Positions 1 to 6,826 of a stretch of DNA of 12,246 nt are shown here, in pieces (position 1 is the first letter of the stretch; the number at the start of each line of letters is the position of its first letter). Origin of the DNA: Bacteroidota bacterium (GTDB lineage: Bacteria > Bacteroidota > Bacteroidia > Bacteroidales > Marinifilaceae); the NCBI GenBank assembly GCA_023400335.1, contig JAEXFF010000095.1, forward strand, positions 1 to 12,246, written 5' to 3'. Below the pieces are notes generated by a model that worked only from the letters and a program-made list of their open reading frames with translations, made no database searches and had not been told where the DNA came from. The translations under genes and the position numbers were made by a program.

Positions 1-1583
1 TTTATGTATACTGAACGGCCTGAAGCCAGCAAATAGCTATTCTCAGCCAATATATTAGCCCAACGGGATCCCTGTCCGGCAGAAAACTTTAAAGTTGTAA
101 GTTCATCCGGAGCATACGACACATGAAAACGAGGAGTTACAAAGCTTCCTGCTATATTATGATAATCATATCTCAAACCGCCCATTAAAGTCAGTTTGGT
201 CCAGAAATGTCCTGTATACTGGAAAAAAGCTCCTCCGACTTTTTCCTCCCGTCTCCAGTATACAGGTTCCGTACGGACAAACTCCGTCCCTTTTGAAACA
301 TAATCGTTGAAATTTTCCTTATACCGGTCGTAATTGAAAGAAACGCCTGCTGAAAATTTCTGATCCGGATTATTTCCGAAAATAGACTGATAAATGTAAT
401 TGACAAAAAGGGAACGTTGTTTGCCGTCATACGCTTTCGCTCCGTAATAAGCATCCTGGGTATGATCTGTATAATTCACTAATAAAGCCATACTGGTATT
501 TTCAAATTGTGGCATTAAATATCCCATTTTCAAAAACCCTTCATAACGCCTTGATTTTATCCCTATTCCATACAATTGTCCTTCTCCTGTCCATGAACGC
601 ATATTTTTCCGAAACCCTTTCTGTCCCCCTAAACGGTCTTCATCCAGAAATTTCCCGCCGAATTGTATAAACCAGGCGTCCGTTTTATAAGCCCATCTAT
701 TCATCAGATTGTACTGAGTTTTCCGGGGCATATCCAAAAAACCGTCCCGATGCCTGTCGTGGGACTGATTCATCCAATCCCCGTGAGCTAAAATAGCTGT
801 ACTCCACTTATCGCTCAGGTGAATTCCCGTATTCATATTGAATTCGACCATTCCTTCATCACTCCCATACAGGTTTACAAATATTTTTTCAGCATCCTGT
901 GGTTTTTTATAGTCTACGCTGATCTGTCCGGCTATGGCTTCATATCCATTTATAACCGAACCGCTCCCCTTCGAAACAGAAATTGCACTCATCCAAGGCC
1001 CCGGAATATAATTCAAGCCATATAAAGCGGATACTCCCCGGAAATTAGGCATATTTTCCGTCATCATCTGCACATACTTCCCGTTTAATCCCAATAGCTG
1101 AATTTGTTTGGCTCCCGTAACAGCATCGGCATAAGATACGTCTACAGATGCATTTGTAGTAAAACTTTCCCCTAAATTACAGCAAGCAGCCCTGCACAAT
1201 TCTTCTCCCGTAATCACTTGTTCAATCAAAGGGCTACGCGTATTTATTATCGTTCCCGGTCCTCGCTTTACTACATTCACCTCCTCCAGTTCCTGCCCAT
1301 TTTTCAAAACGATTTCTACAACGGTATCCCCGGGTTTGATGACTAAGGTATCCGAACGATAACCGATAAAGCTCACAATCAGTTTTTCCCCTGTTTTCTT
1401 TGCTATACGAAATCTTCCCTCCCCATCTGTAGTAACCCCAAGCGTGGTTCCAATCCAGTATACATTTGCCCCCGGTAATACACTTTTTATACCCGAGCTC
1501 TCTTCCCAAACCCGCCCTTCTAACTGTTGTGCATACATAAATTTAACGACACAACAAAAAAATAAAATACATATAAATTTCAT
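1..1583 (-). CDS. TonB-dependent outer-membrane receptor, partial (C-terminal part outside window)
   Basis: The minus-strand frame starting at the ATG at 1583 runs without a stop to the left edge, giving about 527 residues of a longer protein. Residues 1-18 form a signal peptide ending in FMYA before QQ. Residues 20-95 are a carboxypeptidase-regulatory-like beta domain (PGANVYW, TDGEGRF, VSFIGYRSDT). Residues 100-230 are the plug, with a cysteine motif ELCRAACCNLGES, then SVDVSYADAVTGAKQIQLLG and INGYEAIAGQISV. After that come amphipathic beta-barrel strands. Family knowledge: such receptors import a substrate across the outer membrane using TonB energy. This CC-motif plug subgroup is, as I recall it, often found next to small cysteine-rich and heavy-metal proteins, so a metal or metal-chelate substrate is inferred, not shown. 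The upstream neighbour on the same strand is the cysteine-rich gene at 1666-2118. The barrel is cut at position 1, so the full length is unknown. Confidence 0.93.
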   Translation of the reverse strand, partial: MKFICILFFCCVVKFMYAQQLEGRVWEESSGIKSVLPGANVYWIGTTLGVTTDGEGRFRIAKKTGEKLIVSFIGYRSDTLVIKPGDTVVEIVLKNGQELEEVNVVKRGPGTIINTRSPLIEQVITGEELCRAACCNLGESFTTNASVDVSYADAVTGAKQIQLLGLNGKYVQMMTENMPNFRGVSALYGLNYIPGPWMSAISVSKGSGSVINGYEAIAGQISVDYKKPQDAEKIFVNLYGSDEGMVEFNMNTGIHLSDKWSTAILAHGDWMNQSHDRHRDGFLDMPRKTQYNLMNRWAYKTDAWFIQFGGKFLDEDRLGGQKGFRKNMRSWTGEGQLYGIGIKSRRYEGFLKMGYLMPQFENTSMALLVNYTDHTQDAYYGAKAYDGKQRSLFVNYIYQSIFGNNPDQKFSAGVSFNYDRYKENFNDYVSKGTEFVRTEPVYWRREEKVGGAFFQYTGHFWTKLTLMGGLRYDYHNIAGSFVTPRFHVSYAPDELTTLKFSAGQGSRWANILAENSYLLASGRSVYI

Positions 1584-1642
1584 CCGTAAAACATTAACAA
1601 TAATACATCTCAAAACAACACAAATTCTCCTTCTCTCTCTTT

Positions 1643-1673
1643 CAGAGATAATTCATTGTCAATATTCAACAAA
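1643..1673 (-). promoter_or_regulatory. Promoter for the TonB-dependent receptor
   Basis: Reading the minus strand, TTTG (1670-1673) is followed after exactly 19 bases by TATCTCTG (1643-1650), a 7 of 8 match to the Bacteroidetes -7 box TAnnTTTG. The expected start point is near 1636, about 53 bases before the receptor ATG at 1583. The -33 box overlaps the last codons of the upstream cysteine-rich gene. The receptor may therefore be read both from here and by run-through from its neighbour. A purine-rich run lies between promoter and ATG. Confidence 0.5.
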
Positions 1674-2118
1674 GGTAAGTGCACAGCCACTCCAAAGGAG
1701 GAGCCTCTGCTAAAAAATCGCACCGGGTCCGAAGAAAAGATTCCCCGTAAACGAAATCAGAAGAAAAATCAAAAACAATTTCTTCCGGAATAGTCGCTAT
1801 CCACTGAAAAGTAACAATCCGTTCTACCTGAAATAAATCCGAAACCCGGTAAAAAGTGTGATGCGAACCGGAATGATGATTACAAGCCTTCCGTTGCCTG
1901 CTACAACATCCCTTCCCAGGAACCGAAGCCGATTGCTGCAGTGGACAATTTTTCAAGCGTTGACAGCAACACTTGTCTTTTTGAGGGAAAATATCTACGA
2001 ATACATATTCTTTATCGCAAGGAGCACAATAAAACTGGGAAATATTTATCCCCGTTATTGCCAGCCAGACAATAAGCAAAATAAAAAAATTCCTTATGTT
2101 GATCACTAATTTTCCCAT
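1666..2118 (-). CDS. Small cysteine-rich exported protein, HYC_CC_PP-like
   Basis: The product has 150 residues. A hydrophobic segment at about residues 11-25 (FFILLIVWLAITG) is a signal peptide or membrane anchor, placing the rest in the periplasm. Twelve cysteines follow: a C31-x2-C34 pair, a CCC run at 50-52, C58, CC at 71-72, C79, C133, C146 and C150. Two HH pairs sit at 81-82 and 86-87. An APP motif lies near the end (139-141). The order FYC, then CC clusters, then a late APP resembles the HYC_CC_PP family of Bacteroidetes, which I recall beside TonB receptors; this match is from memory. The Cys/His pattern suits metal binding. I chose the ATG at 2118 over an in-frame TTG at 2127 because the TTG falls in the promoter -7 box. 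The receptor gene follows after 82 bases on the same strand. Exact function is unknown. Confidence 0.75.
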   Translation of the reverse strand: MGKLVINIRNFFILLIVWLAITGINISQFYCAPCDKEYVFVDIFPQKDKCCCQRLKNCPLQQSASVPGKGCCSRQRKACNHHSGSHHTFYRVSDLFQVERIVTFQWIATIPEEIVFDFSSDFVYGESFLRTRCDFLAEAPPLEWLCTYLC

Positions 2119-2124
2119 TATCTG

Positions 2125-2155
2125 CAAAAATATCTTTTAATTTCAGGATTCCAAA
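2125..2155 (-). promoter_or_regulatory. Promoter of the cysteine-rich gene, apparently giving a leaderless mRNA
   Basis: On the minus strand TTTG (2152-2155), a gap of exactly 19 bases, then TATTTTTG (2125-2132) match the Bacteroidetes promoter consensus fully. Only six bases separate the -7 box from the ATG at 2118. With the usual start point 4-7 bases after the box, transcription would begin at or just before the start codon. Confidence 0.6.
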
Positions 2156-2250
2156 ATCCCCCGAAAAAAATAATTACCTGTCCCCTCTTTCCCTGAATCC
2201 GCTTTTTCTACCTTTACCAGAGAATAGATTATAACTTTTACGCACTCCCT

Positions 2251-2281
2251 TTAGTTTTTAATTGCTATTTTTCTAACTTTG
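2251..2281 (+). promoter_or_regulatory. Promoter of the thioredoxin-fold lipoprotein (and probably lpxH)
   Basis: TAACTTTG at 2274-2281 matches the -7 consensus TAnnTTTG fully. TTAG at 2251-2254 lies 19 bases upstream and is a partial -33 box. The start codon at 2314 is 32 bases downstream of the -7 box, leaving a 5' leader of roughly 25 bases. No other start signal lies between here and lpxH, so the two genes may share this promoter. Confidence 0.6.
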
Positions 2282-2313
2282 TGCATTCATAATTTCAAAA
2301 TTTATAGCCTATT

Positions 2314-3474
2314 ATGATTAAAAATATTTTTCTTGCAGGATTTATACTTTTAGTTTTCATTTCCTGTCAAAATTATAATGTAAAAGTTCAGGGAACGGTC
2401 AAAGGAGCCCAGAAACAACAAATTTATCTGGATCAGTTAAATGTAGAAGGCGTAATAACGGTCGACTCGGTAAAGGCAAACCGGGAAGGACAATTCACGT
2501 TTAAAACAAATATTTCTTTACCTACTTTCTATAACATCCGCATTGGGAAACAAGAAACGATAACATTATTAGCCGAACCGGACCAAAAAATAAAAATAAA
2601 CGGAGAACTCGATCACCTTAGAAACAATTATTGGATAGAAGGTTCAGAAGGATCATTATGGGTCAAGCTATTGAATTTTCAATTGAACCGCACCCTATCA
2701 GCCCTCGATTCTCTGAAAAATTTATACACTACTCTTCCGGAAAACAAAGCAACCGAGACCCGGCGCGCAACAATTGCAGCTGAATGGGATTCGGTATTGG
2801 TACAACAAGTACAGTTTTCCCGGAATTTCATCGTACAGCATGCTATTTCGCCGGCTTCTTATTATGCCCTGTATCAAAAAATAAATGACGATAACTTTAT
2901 TCTTTCCCCGGAAACAGATTTGCAATCCTATAAGATTGTTCTCTCTTCTTTATTAGCGATGTATCCGGAATCCCAGTATACAAAAGCGTTAAATACCCAT
3001 TATGAAAAAATCCAGAAAGACATACAAACTCATAAAATGAGGGAATTAATCCTTCAATCGGAAAATAGTTTACCCGAAATCAATCTACCGGATATTCACG
3101 GGAATCCGGTTTCTCTCAACTCACTAAGGGGCAAATATATTATCCTGGATTTCACAGTACTCGCTACTCCCGAAAGCAGTGAGTATATCAACGCCTTAAA
3201 AGCCGTATACAATAAATTCCGCCATAAGGGCGTGGAAATCTATCAGGTATGTCTGGACCAAAACAAGCTTCTGTGGGAAGAACTTGTACGGAAATATGAT
3301 ATAAAATGGTTATGTGTCCGGGATCCGGAAGCCCTCAAAAGCAAAGCCGCCCGGGATTTCAATATTCAGCAAGTTCCTTCCAATTATATTATAAACAAAG
3401 ATTTTGACATTGCAGGTAAAAACCTTTATGGGAAACGGATGGAAGACAGAATACAAGATCTTTTAAATAAATAA
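2314..3474 (+). CDS. Thioredoxin-fold lipoprotein with DUF4369-like N-terminus, active site lost
   Basis: The product has 386 residues. A lipoprotein signal (hydrophobic 5-16, then FISC with C18 as the lipidated residue) sends it to the periplasmic face of a membrane. No acidic surface-export signal follows C18. Residues 22-110 read as the beta-rich DUF4369-type domain common in Bacteroidetes thioredoxin lipoproteins (VQGTVKGAQ, IYLDQL, PDQKIKINGE). A helical linker spans about 115-250. Residues 253-386 form an AhpC/TSA-TlpA-like fold (LPEINLPDIHGNPVSLNSL, then KYIILDF, and the cis-proline loop QQVPSNYII at 352-360). Where relatives have WCxxC, this protein reads TVLATPESSE (281-290), with no cysteine. 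The only cysteines in the mature part are C313 and C334. It is therefore unlikely to be a classical disulfide reductase; a binding or structural role is possible. It is followed after 101 bases by lpxH. Confidence 0.85.
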   Translation: MIKNIFLAGFILLVFISCQNYNVKVQGTVKGAQKQQIYLDQLNVEGVITVDSVKANREGQFTFKTNISLPTFYNIRIGKQETITLLAEPDQKIKINGELDHLRNNYWIEGSEGSLWVKLLNFQLNRTLSALDSLKNLYTTLPENKATETRRATIAAEWDSVLVQQVQFSRNFIVQHAISPASYYALYQKINDDNFILSPETDLQSYKIVLSSLLAMYPESQYTKALNTHYEKIQKDIQTHKMRELILQSENSLPEINLPDIHGNPVSLNSLRGKYIILDFTVLATPESSEYINALKAVYNKFRHKGVEIYQVCLDQNKLLWEELVRKYDIKWLCVRDPEALKSKAARDFNIQQVPSNYIINKDFDIAGKNLYGKRMEDRIQDLLNK

Positions 3475-3575
3475 ATTTACCCCTTCCGGAAGTTGCCCTG
3501 ACTTTTAAGCAGGAATTACAAATCCCGGAAGTAAAGGATATCTTATTTCCCATAAGTAATAGTAGTTCAAAAAGA

Positions 3576-4370
3576 ATGCAGGAACTCCGTCTCAAAAACG
3601 ATATAACAACTAAAAAAATCTATTTCCTCTCGGATGCTCATTTAGGCGCTTCCGCTCTGAAGAACAACCGGGAACGTGAAATGAAACTGATAAAGTGGCT
3701 GGATTTTATTCGTCCGGATTGTGCGGTATTATTTTTACTGGGAGATATTTTCGATTTTTGGTTTGAATATAAATGGGCCGTTCCCAAAGGATATGTCCGC
3801 TTTTTATCCAAAATTTGTGAATTCACCGATGCAGGCATTGAAGTTCATTTTTTTACGGGTAATCACGACATCTGGGCTTTCGATTATCTGAATAAAGAAT
3901 GTGGTATGGTCGTACATACATACAATGAAATTTTTAACATCAGAGGAAAAAAATTTTACATCGGTCACGGGGACGGTTTGAATCCAAAAGACAAAGGTTA
4001 TCTATTTATTTACCGCATTTTTCACAATCGTTTTCTCCAGCGATGCTTCAGGCTGATTCATCCGGACTGGGGAATTACGCTGGCACGTAAATGGTCCTCC
4101 CATTCTCGTCTGAAGGGGGGAGGTAAACCAGAAACAGATGGTTATAAAGGGACAGGACAAGAGGATATTGAAATCTATGCCAGAAAAATGCTCGAAAGCC
4201 AACATTTTGATTATTTTATTTTCGGCCACCGTCATCTTCCACTGGATATTGCCTTGCCCCAAGACAGCCGTTATATCAATACGGGGGACTGGATCAGCTG
4301 GTATACCTATGCCGTTTTTGACGGACAGAAGATGGAACTAAAAACATTTGAAAACCCGGAGCTAAGCTAA
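3576..4370 (+). CDS. lpxH: UDP-2,3-diacylglucosamine pyrophosphatase, metallophosphoesterase family
   Basis: The product has 264 residues, a cytoplasmic or membrane-peripheral enzyme of lipid A synthesis that hydrolyses UDP-2,3-diacylglucosamine to lipid X and UMP. The calcineurin-like metal motifs are complete and in order: SDAHLG (D20, H22), GDIFDFW (D57), GNHD (N96, H97), GHGDG (H131) and GHRH (H218, H220). The segment FWFEYKWAVPKGY and the basic, aromatic insert around 140-185 fit the LpxH branch, where this region caps the acyl chains, better than general phosphodiesterases. E. coli LpxH is about 240 residues. The ATG at 3576 is the first usual start in the frame and precedes the fold by 14 residues. 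The frame stays open upstream to 3471 but offers no ATG, GTG or TTG there. The gene is probably read from the promoter before the upstream lipoprotein. Confidence 0.88.
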   Translation: MQELRLKNDITTKKIYFLSDAHLGASALKNNREREMKLIKWLDFIRPDCAVLFLLGDIFDFWFEYKWAVPKGYVRFLSKICEFTDAGIEVHFFTGNHDIWAFDYLNKECGMVVHTYNEIFNIRGKKFYIGHGDGLNPKDKGYLFIYRIFHNRFLQRCFRLIHPDWGITLARKWSSHSRLKGGGKPETDGYKGTGQEDIEIYARKMLESQHFDYFIFGHRHLPLDIALPQDSRYINTGDWISWYTYAVFDGQKMELKTFENPELS

Positions 4371-4444
4371 ACGGATCCCTTCCTCATTATTTATCTTTAT
4401 CCAATACTCTGCTTTTCTTTGTTTTTTGCTAAAAAAGTCTTAAC

Positions 4445-4452
4445 TTACTTTG
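4445..4452 (+). promoter_or_regulatory. Probable -7 box for the ComM/YifB gene
   Basis: TTACTTTG matches the -7 consensus TAnnTTTG at all but the second position and sits 25 bases before the start codon at 4478. No TTTG lies at the standard 19-base spacing; the nearest are at 4418-4421 and 4425-4428. The twelve bases ACTTTGTGCATT here are identical to those at the lipoprotein promoter (2276-2287). Confidence 0.4.
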
Positions 4453-4477
4453 TGCATTTATCTAAATTACAGCCACC

Positions 4478-6013
4478 ATGTTAGTTAAGATTTTTAGTGG
4501 TGCTGTCTGTGGTATTGAAGCGACAACCATCACGATTGAAGTCAACATCCTCTGGGGAGTAAAATTCATTATTGTAGGGCTTCCTGATAATGCTGTAAAA
4601 GAAAGTCAGCAAAGGGTGGATTCTGCTTTGAGGAATATCGGTTCCAAAATTCCGGGAAAGCGGATTATTGTCAATCTCGCCCCTGCCGATGTGAAAAAAG
4701 AAGGATCTGCTTATGACCTGCCTTTGGCTATCGGAATATTAGCGGCAAATGAAGAAATTCCGGCAACGGAACTACACCGGTTTACGATATTGGGAGAACT
4801 ATCTCTGGATGGAAGTCTGGTGACTGTTAAAGGAGTGCTGCCTATTGCTATCAATGCACAAGCAGAAGGATTTACCCATATGATTGTGCCCTACGAAAAC
4901 GCTAACGAAGCAGCAGTAGTGAAAGGATTAAATGTCTATGGATTTTCTCATCTACGGGAAGTCGTCGCTTTTCTGAAAAAAGAACAAAAGTTTTCCCCCA
5001 TTTGCTTTCACCCCGGAAATACGGAAACGGACAATTCTGTTCCCCTCTGTGACTTCAAAGATGTAAAAGGGCAGGAAAATGTAAAACGAGCGATGGAGAT
5101 TGCTGCTTCCGGAGGTCACAATATGTTGATGATTGGTCCGCCGGGAAGTGGTAAGACCATGTTGGCCCGGAGACTACCGACCATACTTCCGCCCATGACG
5201 TTGGAAGAATCCCTGGAAACGACCAAAATTCATTCGGTAGCAGGTAAGCTGCAACGCAATAGTTCTTTAATCACGACCCGTCCCTTCCGGGCACCTCATC
5301 ATACGATCTCCGATATCGCCCTTATCGGAGGAGGGTCTTTTCCCCGTCCCGGAGAAATTTCTCTGGCCTGTAACGGAGTCCTTTTCCTGGACGAATTACC
5401 GGAATTCAAAAGAGCTGTACTAGAAGTCATGCGACAGCCGCTGGAAGACCGCACGATTACGATCAGCCGTGCCAGGTCGAGTGTAGACTACCCGGCAAAC
5501 TTTATGCTAATTGCTTCTATGAATCCCTGCCCATGCGGTTATTACACCCATCCTTCAAAAGAGTGTACCTGCAACGGAGGAATGATCCAACGCTATTTAT
5601 CGAAAATATCCGGGCCCCTCCTGGACCGCATTGATATTCATATTGAAGTAGTACCCGTAGAATTGGATAAGATAACCGGAAACCAAGAAGAAGAAAGCAG
5701 TCAAACAATACGGGAAAGAGTAATCCGGGCCCGTGAAATACAAAACGGCCGTTTTAGAAATTTCGCCGGCGTATATTGTAACGCTCAAATGAATTCCGCC
5801 TTATTGAAAAAATACTGTCCCTTAAATGAGAAATGTACCTCTTTACTGAAAATAGCCATGCAAAAATTCGGACTTTCTGCCCGGGCTTACGACCGTATCA
5901 TTAAATTATCCCGGACAATTGCCGATTTGGCAGGAAATGAACAGATCCTTCCCCAATATATTGCAGAAGCCATCCAATACAGAAGCCTCGATAAGGCTTC
6001 CTGGGGGAAGTAA
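4478..6013 (+). CDS. ComM/YifB-type AAA+ ATPase (Mg-chelatase-like)
   Basis: The product has 511 residues, the usual length of this family. Residues 1-170 form the N-terminal ChlI-type domain (IVGLPDNAVKESQQRV, NLAPADVKKEGSAYDLPLA). The AAA+ core follows, with Walker A GPPGSGKT at 220-227, Walker B LFLDE at 302-306 and the LLDRIDIHIE segment at 381-390. A paired CxC cluster (C351, C353, C363, C365) between them may hold a metal. The C-terminal Mg-chelatase helical domain ends the protein (GLSARAYDRIIKLSRTIADL). Family knowledge: ComM is a hexameric helicase that promotes branch migration during natural transformation in Vibrio and Acinetobacter, and most bacteria carry it even without known competence. 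It is not a real magnesium chelatase subunit. The gene is convergent with ppa across the hairpin at 6023-6086. Confidence 0.93.
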   Translation: MLVKIFSGAVCGIEATTITIEVNILWGVKFIIVGLPDNAVKESQQRVDSALRNIGSKIPGKRIIVNLAPADVKKEGSAYDLPLAIGILAANEEIPATELHRFTILGELSLDGSLVTVKGVLPIAINAQAEGFTHMIVPYENANEAAVVKGLNVYGFSHLREVVAFLKKEQKFSPICFHPGNTETDNSVPLCDFKDVKGQENVKRAMEIAASGGHNMLMIGPPGSGKTMLARRLPTILPPMTLEESLETTKIHSVAGKLQRNSSLITTRPFRAPHHTISDIALIGGGSFPRPGEISLACNGVLFLDELPEFKRAVLEVMRQPLEDRTITISRARSSVDYPANFMLIASMNPCPCGYYTHPSKECTCNGGMIQRYLSKISGPLLDRIDIHIEVVPVELDKITGNQEEESSQTIRERVIRAREIQNGRFRNFAGVYCNAQMNSALLKKYCPLNEKCTSLLKIAMQKFGLSARAYDRIIKLSRTIADLAGNEQILPQYIAEAIQYRSLDKASWGK

Positions 6014-6022
6014 CATAAAAAT

Positions 6023-6086
6023 GTTCCAAAAGTTTTGCTGAATTATCCGCAGCATTACAGTTCCGGATAAAAATAACTTTTGGAAC
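6023..6086 (-). terminator. Two-tier hairpin between convergent genes; terminator for the ppa side
   Basis: Perfect 12-base arms GTTCCAAAAGTT (6023-6034) and AACTTTTGGAAC (6075-6086) enclose an inner 7-base stem, TTATCCG (6043-6049) with CGGATAA (6064-6070). The structure starts 10 bases after the plus-strand stop at 6013 and lies 10 bases after the ppa stop on the minus strand. In the minus direction the stem is followed by ATTTTTATG, a short U-run, so it suits termination of the grpE-dnaJ-oxyR-ppa transcripts best. It may also slow plus-strand transcripts. Confidence 0.65.
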
Positions 6087-6096
6087 TTCTCCTGAT

Positions 6097-6774
6097 TTAT
6101 ACCCGGCTCAGGATATCTTCCAGTCCTTCAAAATGATTTTTATAATCCTCCAGGCTACGGCGTATTACTTCATGCGCCTCTTCTTTTCCATATACATCTG
6201 TAATTTCTACTTTTCGCTGTCCGTCTTCCCCCGGCATATCTTTATAAGTCAAAAAATAATGCCTCAACCGGTCTACGATAACCACCGGAAGTTCTGAAAT
6301 ATCATTATAACCGTGATATGTAGCATCATGCCGCAATACGGCAATAATCTTATCATCCGCTTCATTTCCATCCAACATCCGGAATCCTCCGATCGGGCGT
6401 ACTCTGGCAATAATATCTCCATGAGCAATTGTACGCTCCGTCAATACACAAACATCCAGAGGGTCACTATCTCCTATGATACCACTACGATGGGATTGCT
6501 GCATACAATATTCAGCCACTAAATCCCCGCAATAACTCTGCGGAATAAAACCGTATAAAGCAGGTACGACATTGGAATATTTCTGAGGACGGTCGATTTT
6601 AATATAACCGCTTACCTTATCCAATTCATATTTTACCGTATCGGTAGGTACCATTTCAATAAAGGCAGTCAATACTTCCGGGGCTTCCTCTCCCACTTCC
6701 AAACCGTGCCAAGGATGGGATTTATAACGCAATCCCATCAAACGCGCTATCGGGTCATTAATTTTATTTCCCAT
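6097..6774 (-). CDS. ppa: Inorganic pyrophosphatase, family I (soluble)
   Basis: The product has 225 residues. It hydrolyses pyrophosphate to two phosphates in the cytoplasm, pulling biosynthetic reactions such as tRNA charging and nucleic acid synthesis forward. The family I signature is present as DSDPLDV (102-108). So are the KYE motif (48-50), YGFIPQSYC (74-82), RPIGGFRMLDGNEADDKIIAV (126-146; metal-binding acids D135, D140, D141, then K142), and a late VEITDVYGKEEA segment. It is longer than the ~175-residue E. coli enzyme, with about 35 extra residues at the N-terminus, as in other Bacteroidetes forms. The start is the ATG at 6774. It follows oxyR by 52 bases on the same strand, and the hairpin at 6023-6086 closes the unit. 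Confidence 0.93.
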   Translation of the reverse strand: MGNKINDPIARLMGLRYKSHPWHGLEVGEEAPEVLTAFIEMVPTDTVKYELDKVSGYIKIDRPQKYSNVVPALYGFIPQSYCGDLVAEYCMQQSHRSGIIGDSDPLDVCVLTERTIAHGDIIARVRPIGGFRMLDGNEADDKIIAVLRHDATYHGYNDISELPVVIVDRLRHYFLTYKDMPGEDGQRKVEITDVYGKEEAHEVIRRSLEDYKNHFEGLEDILSRV

Positions 6775-6826
6775 AATTTAATCTGTTATTGTCCTTCAGG
6801 ACTTTTCTATTCTTTCTCATCGTCCG

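Noticed and set aside
1234..1509. 91-residue minus-strand open frame
   Set aside because: It overlaps the TonB receptor out of phase. The receptor frame reads through with a signal peptide, regulatory domain and plug.
1..1583. Suspected frameshift or pseudogene in the receptor, because no closed reading frame appears
   Set aside because: Manual translation from 1583 to position 1 found no internal stop. The frame is simply cut by the window edge.
1626..1644. CT-rich run as a phase-variable microsatellite
   Set aside because: The run is short and interrupted, and it lies in an untranslated gap away from the promoter spacer.
2119..2127. TTG at 2127 as start of the cysteine-rich gene
   Set aside because: It lies in the -7 promoter box. 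The ATG at 2118 gives a normal signal peptide.
6791..6802. Small GTCC/GGAC hairpin between oxyR and ppa as a terminator
   Set aside because: The stem is only four to five bases and no U-run follows on the minus strand.
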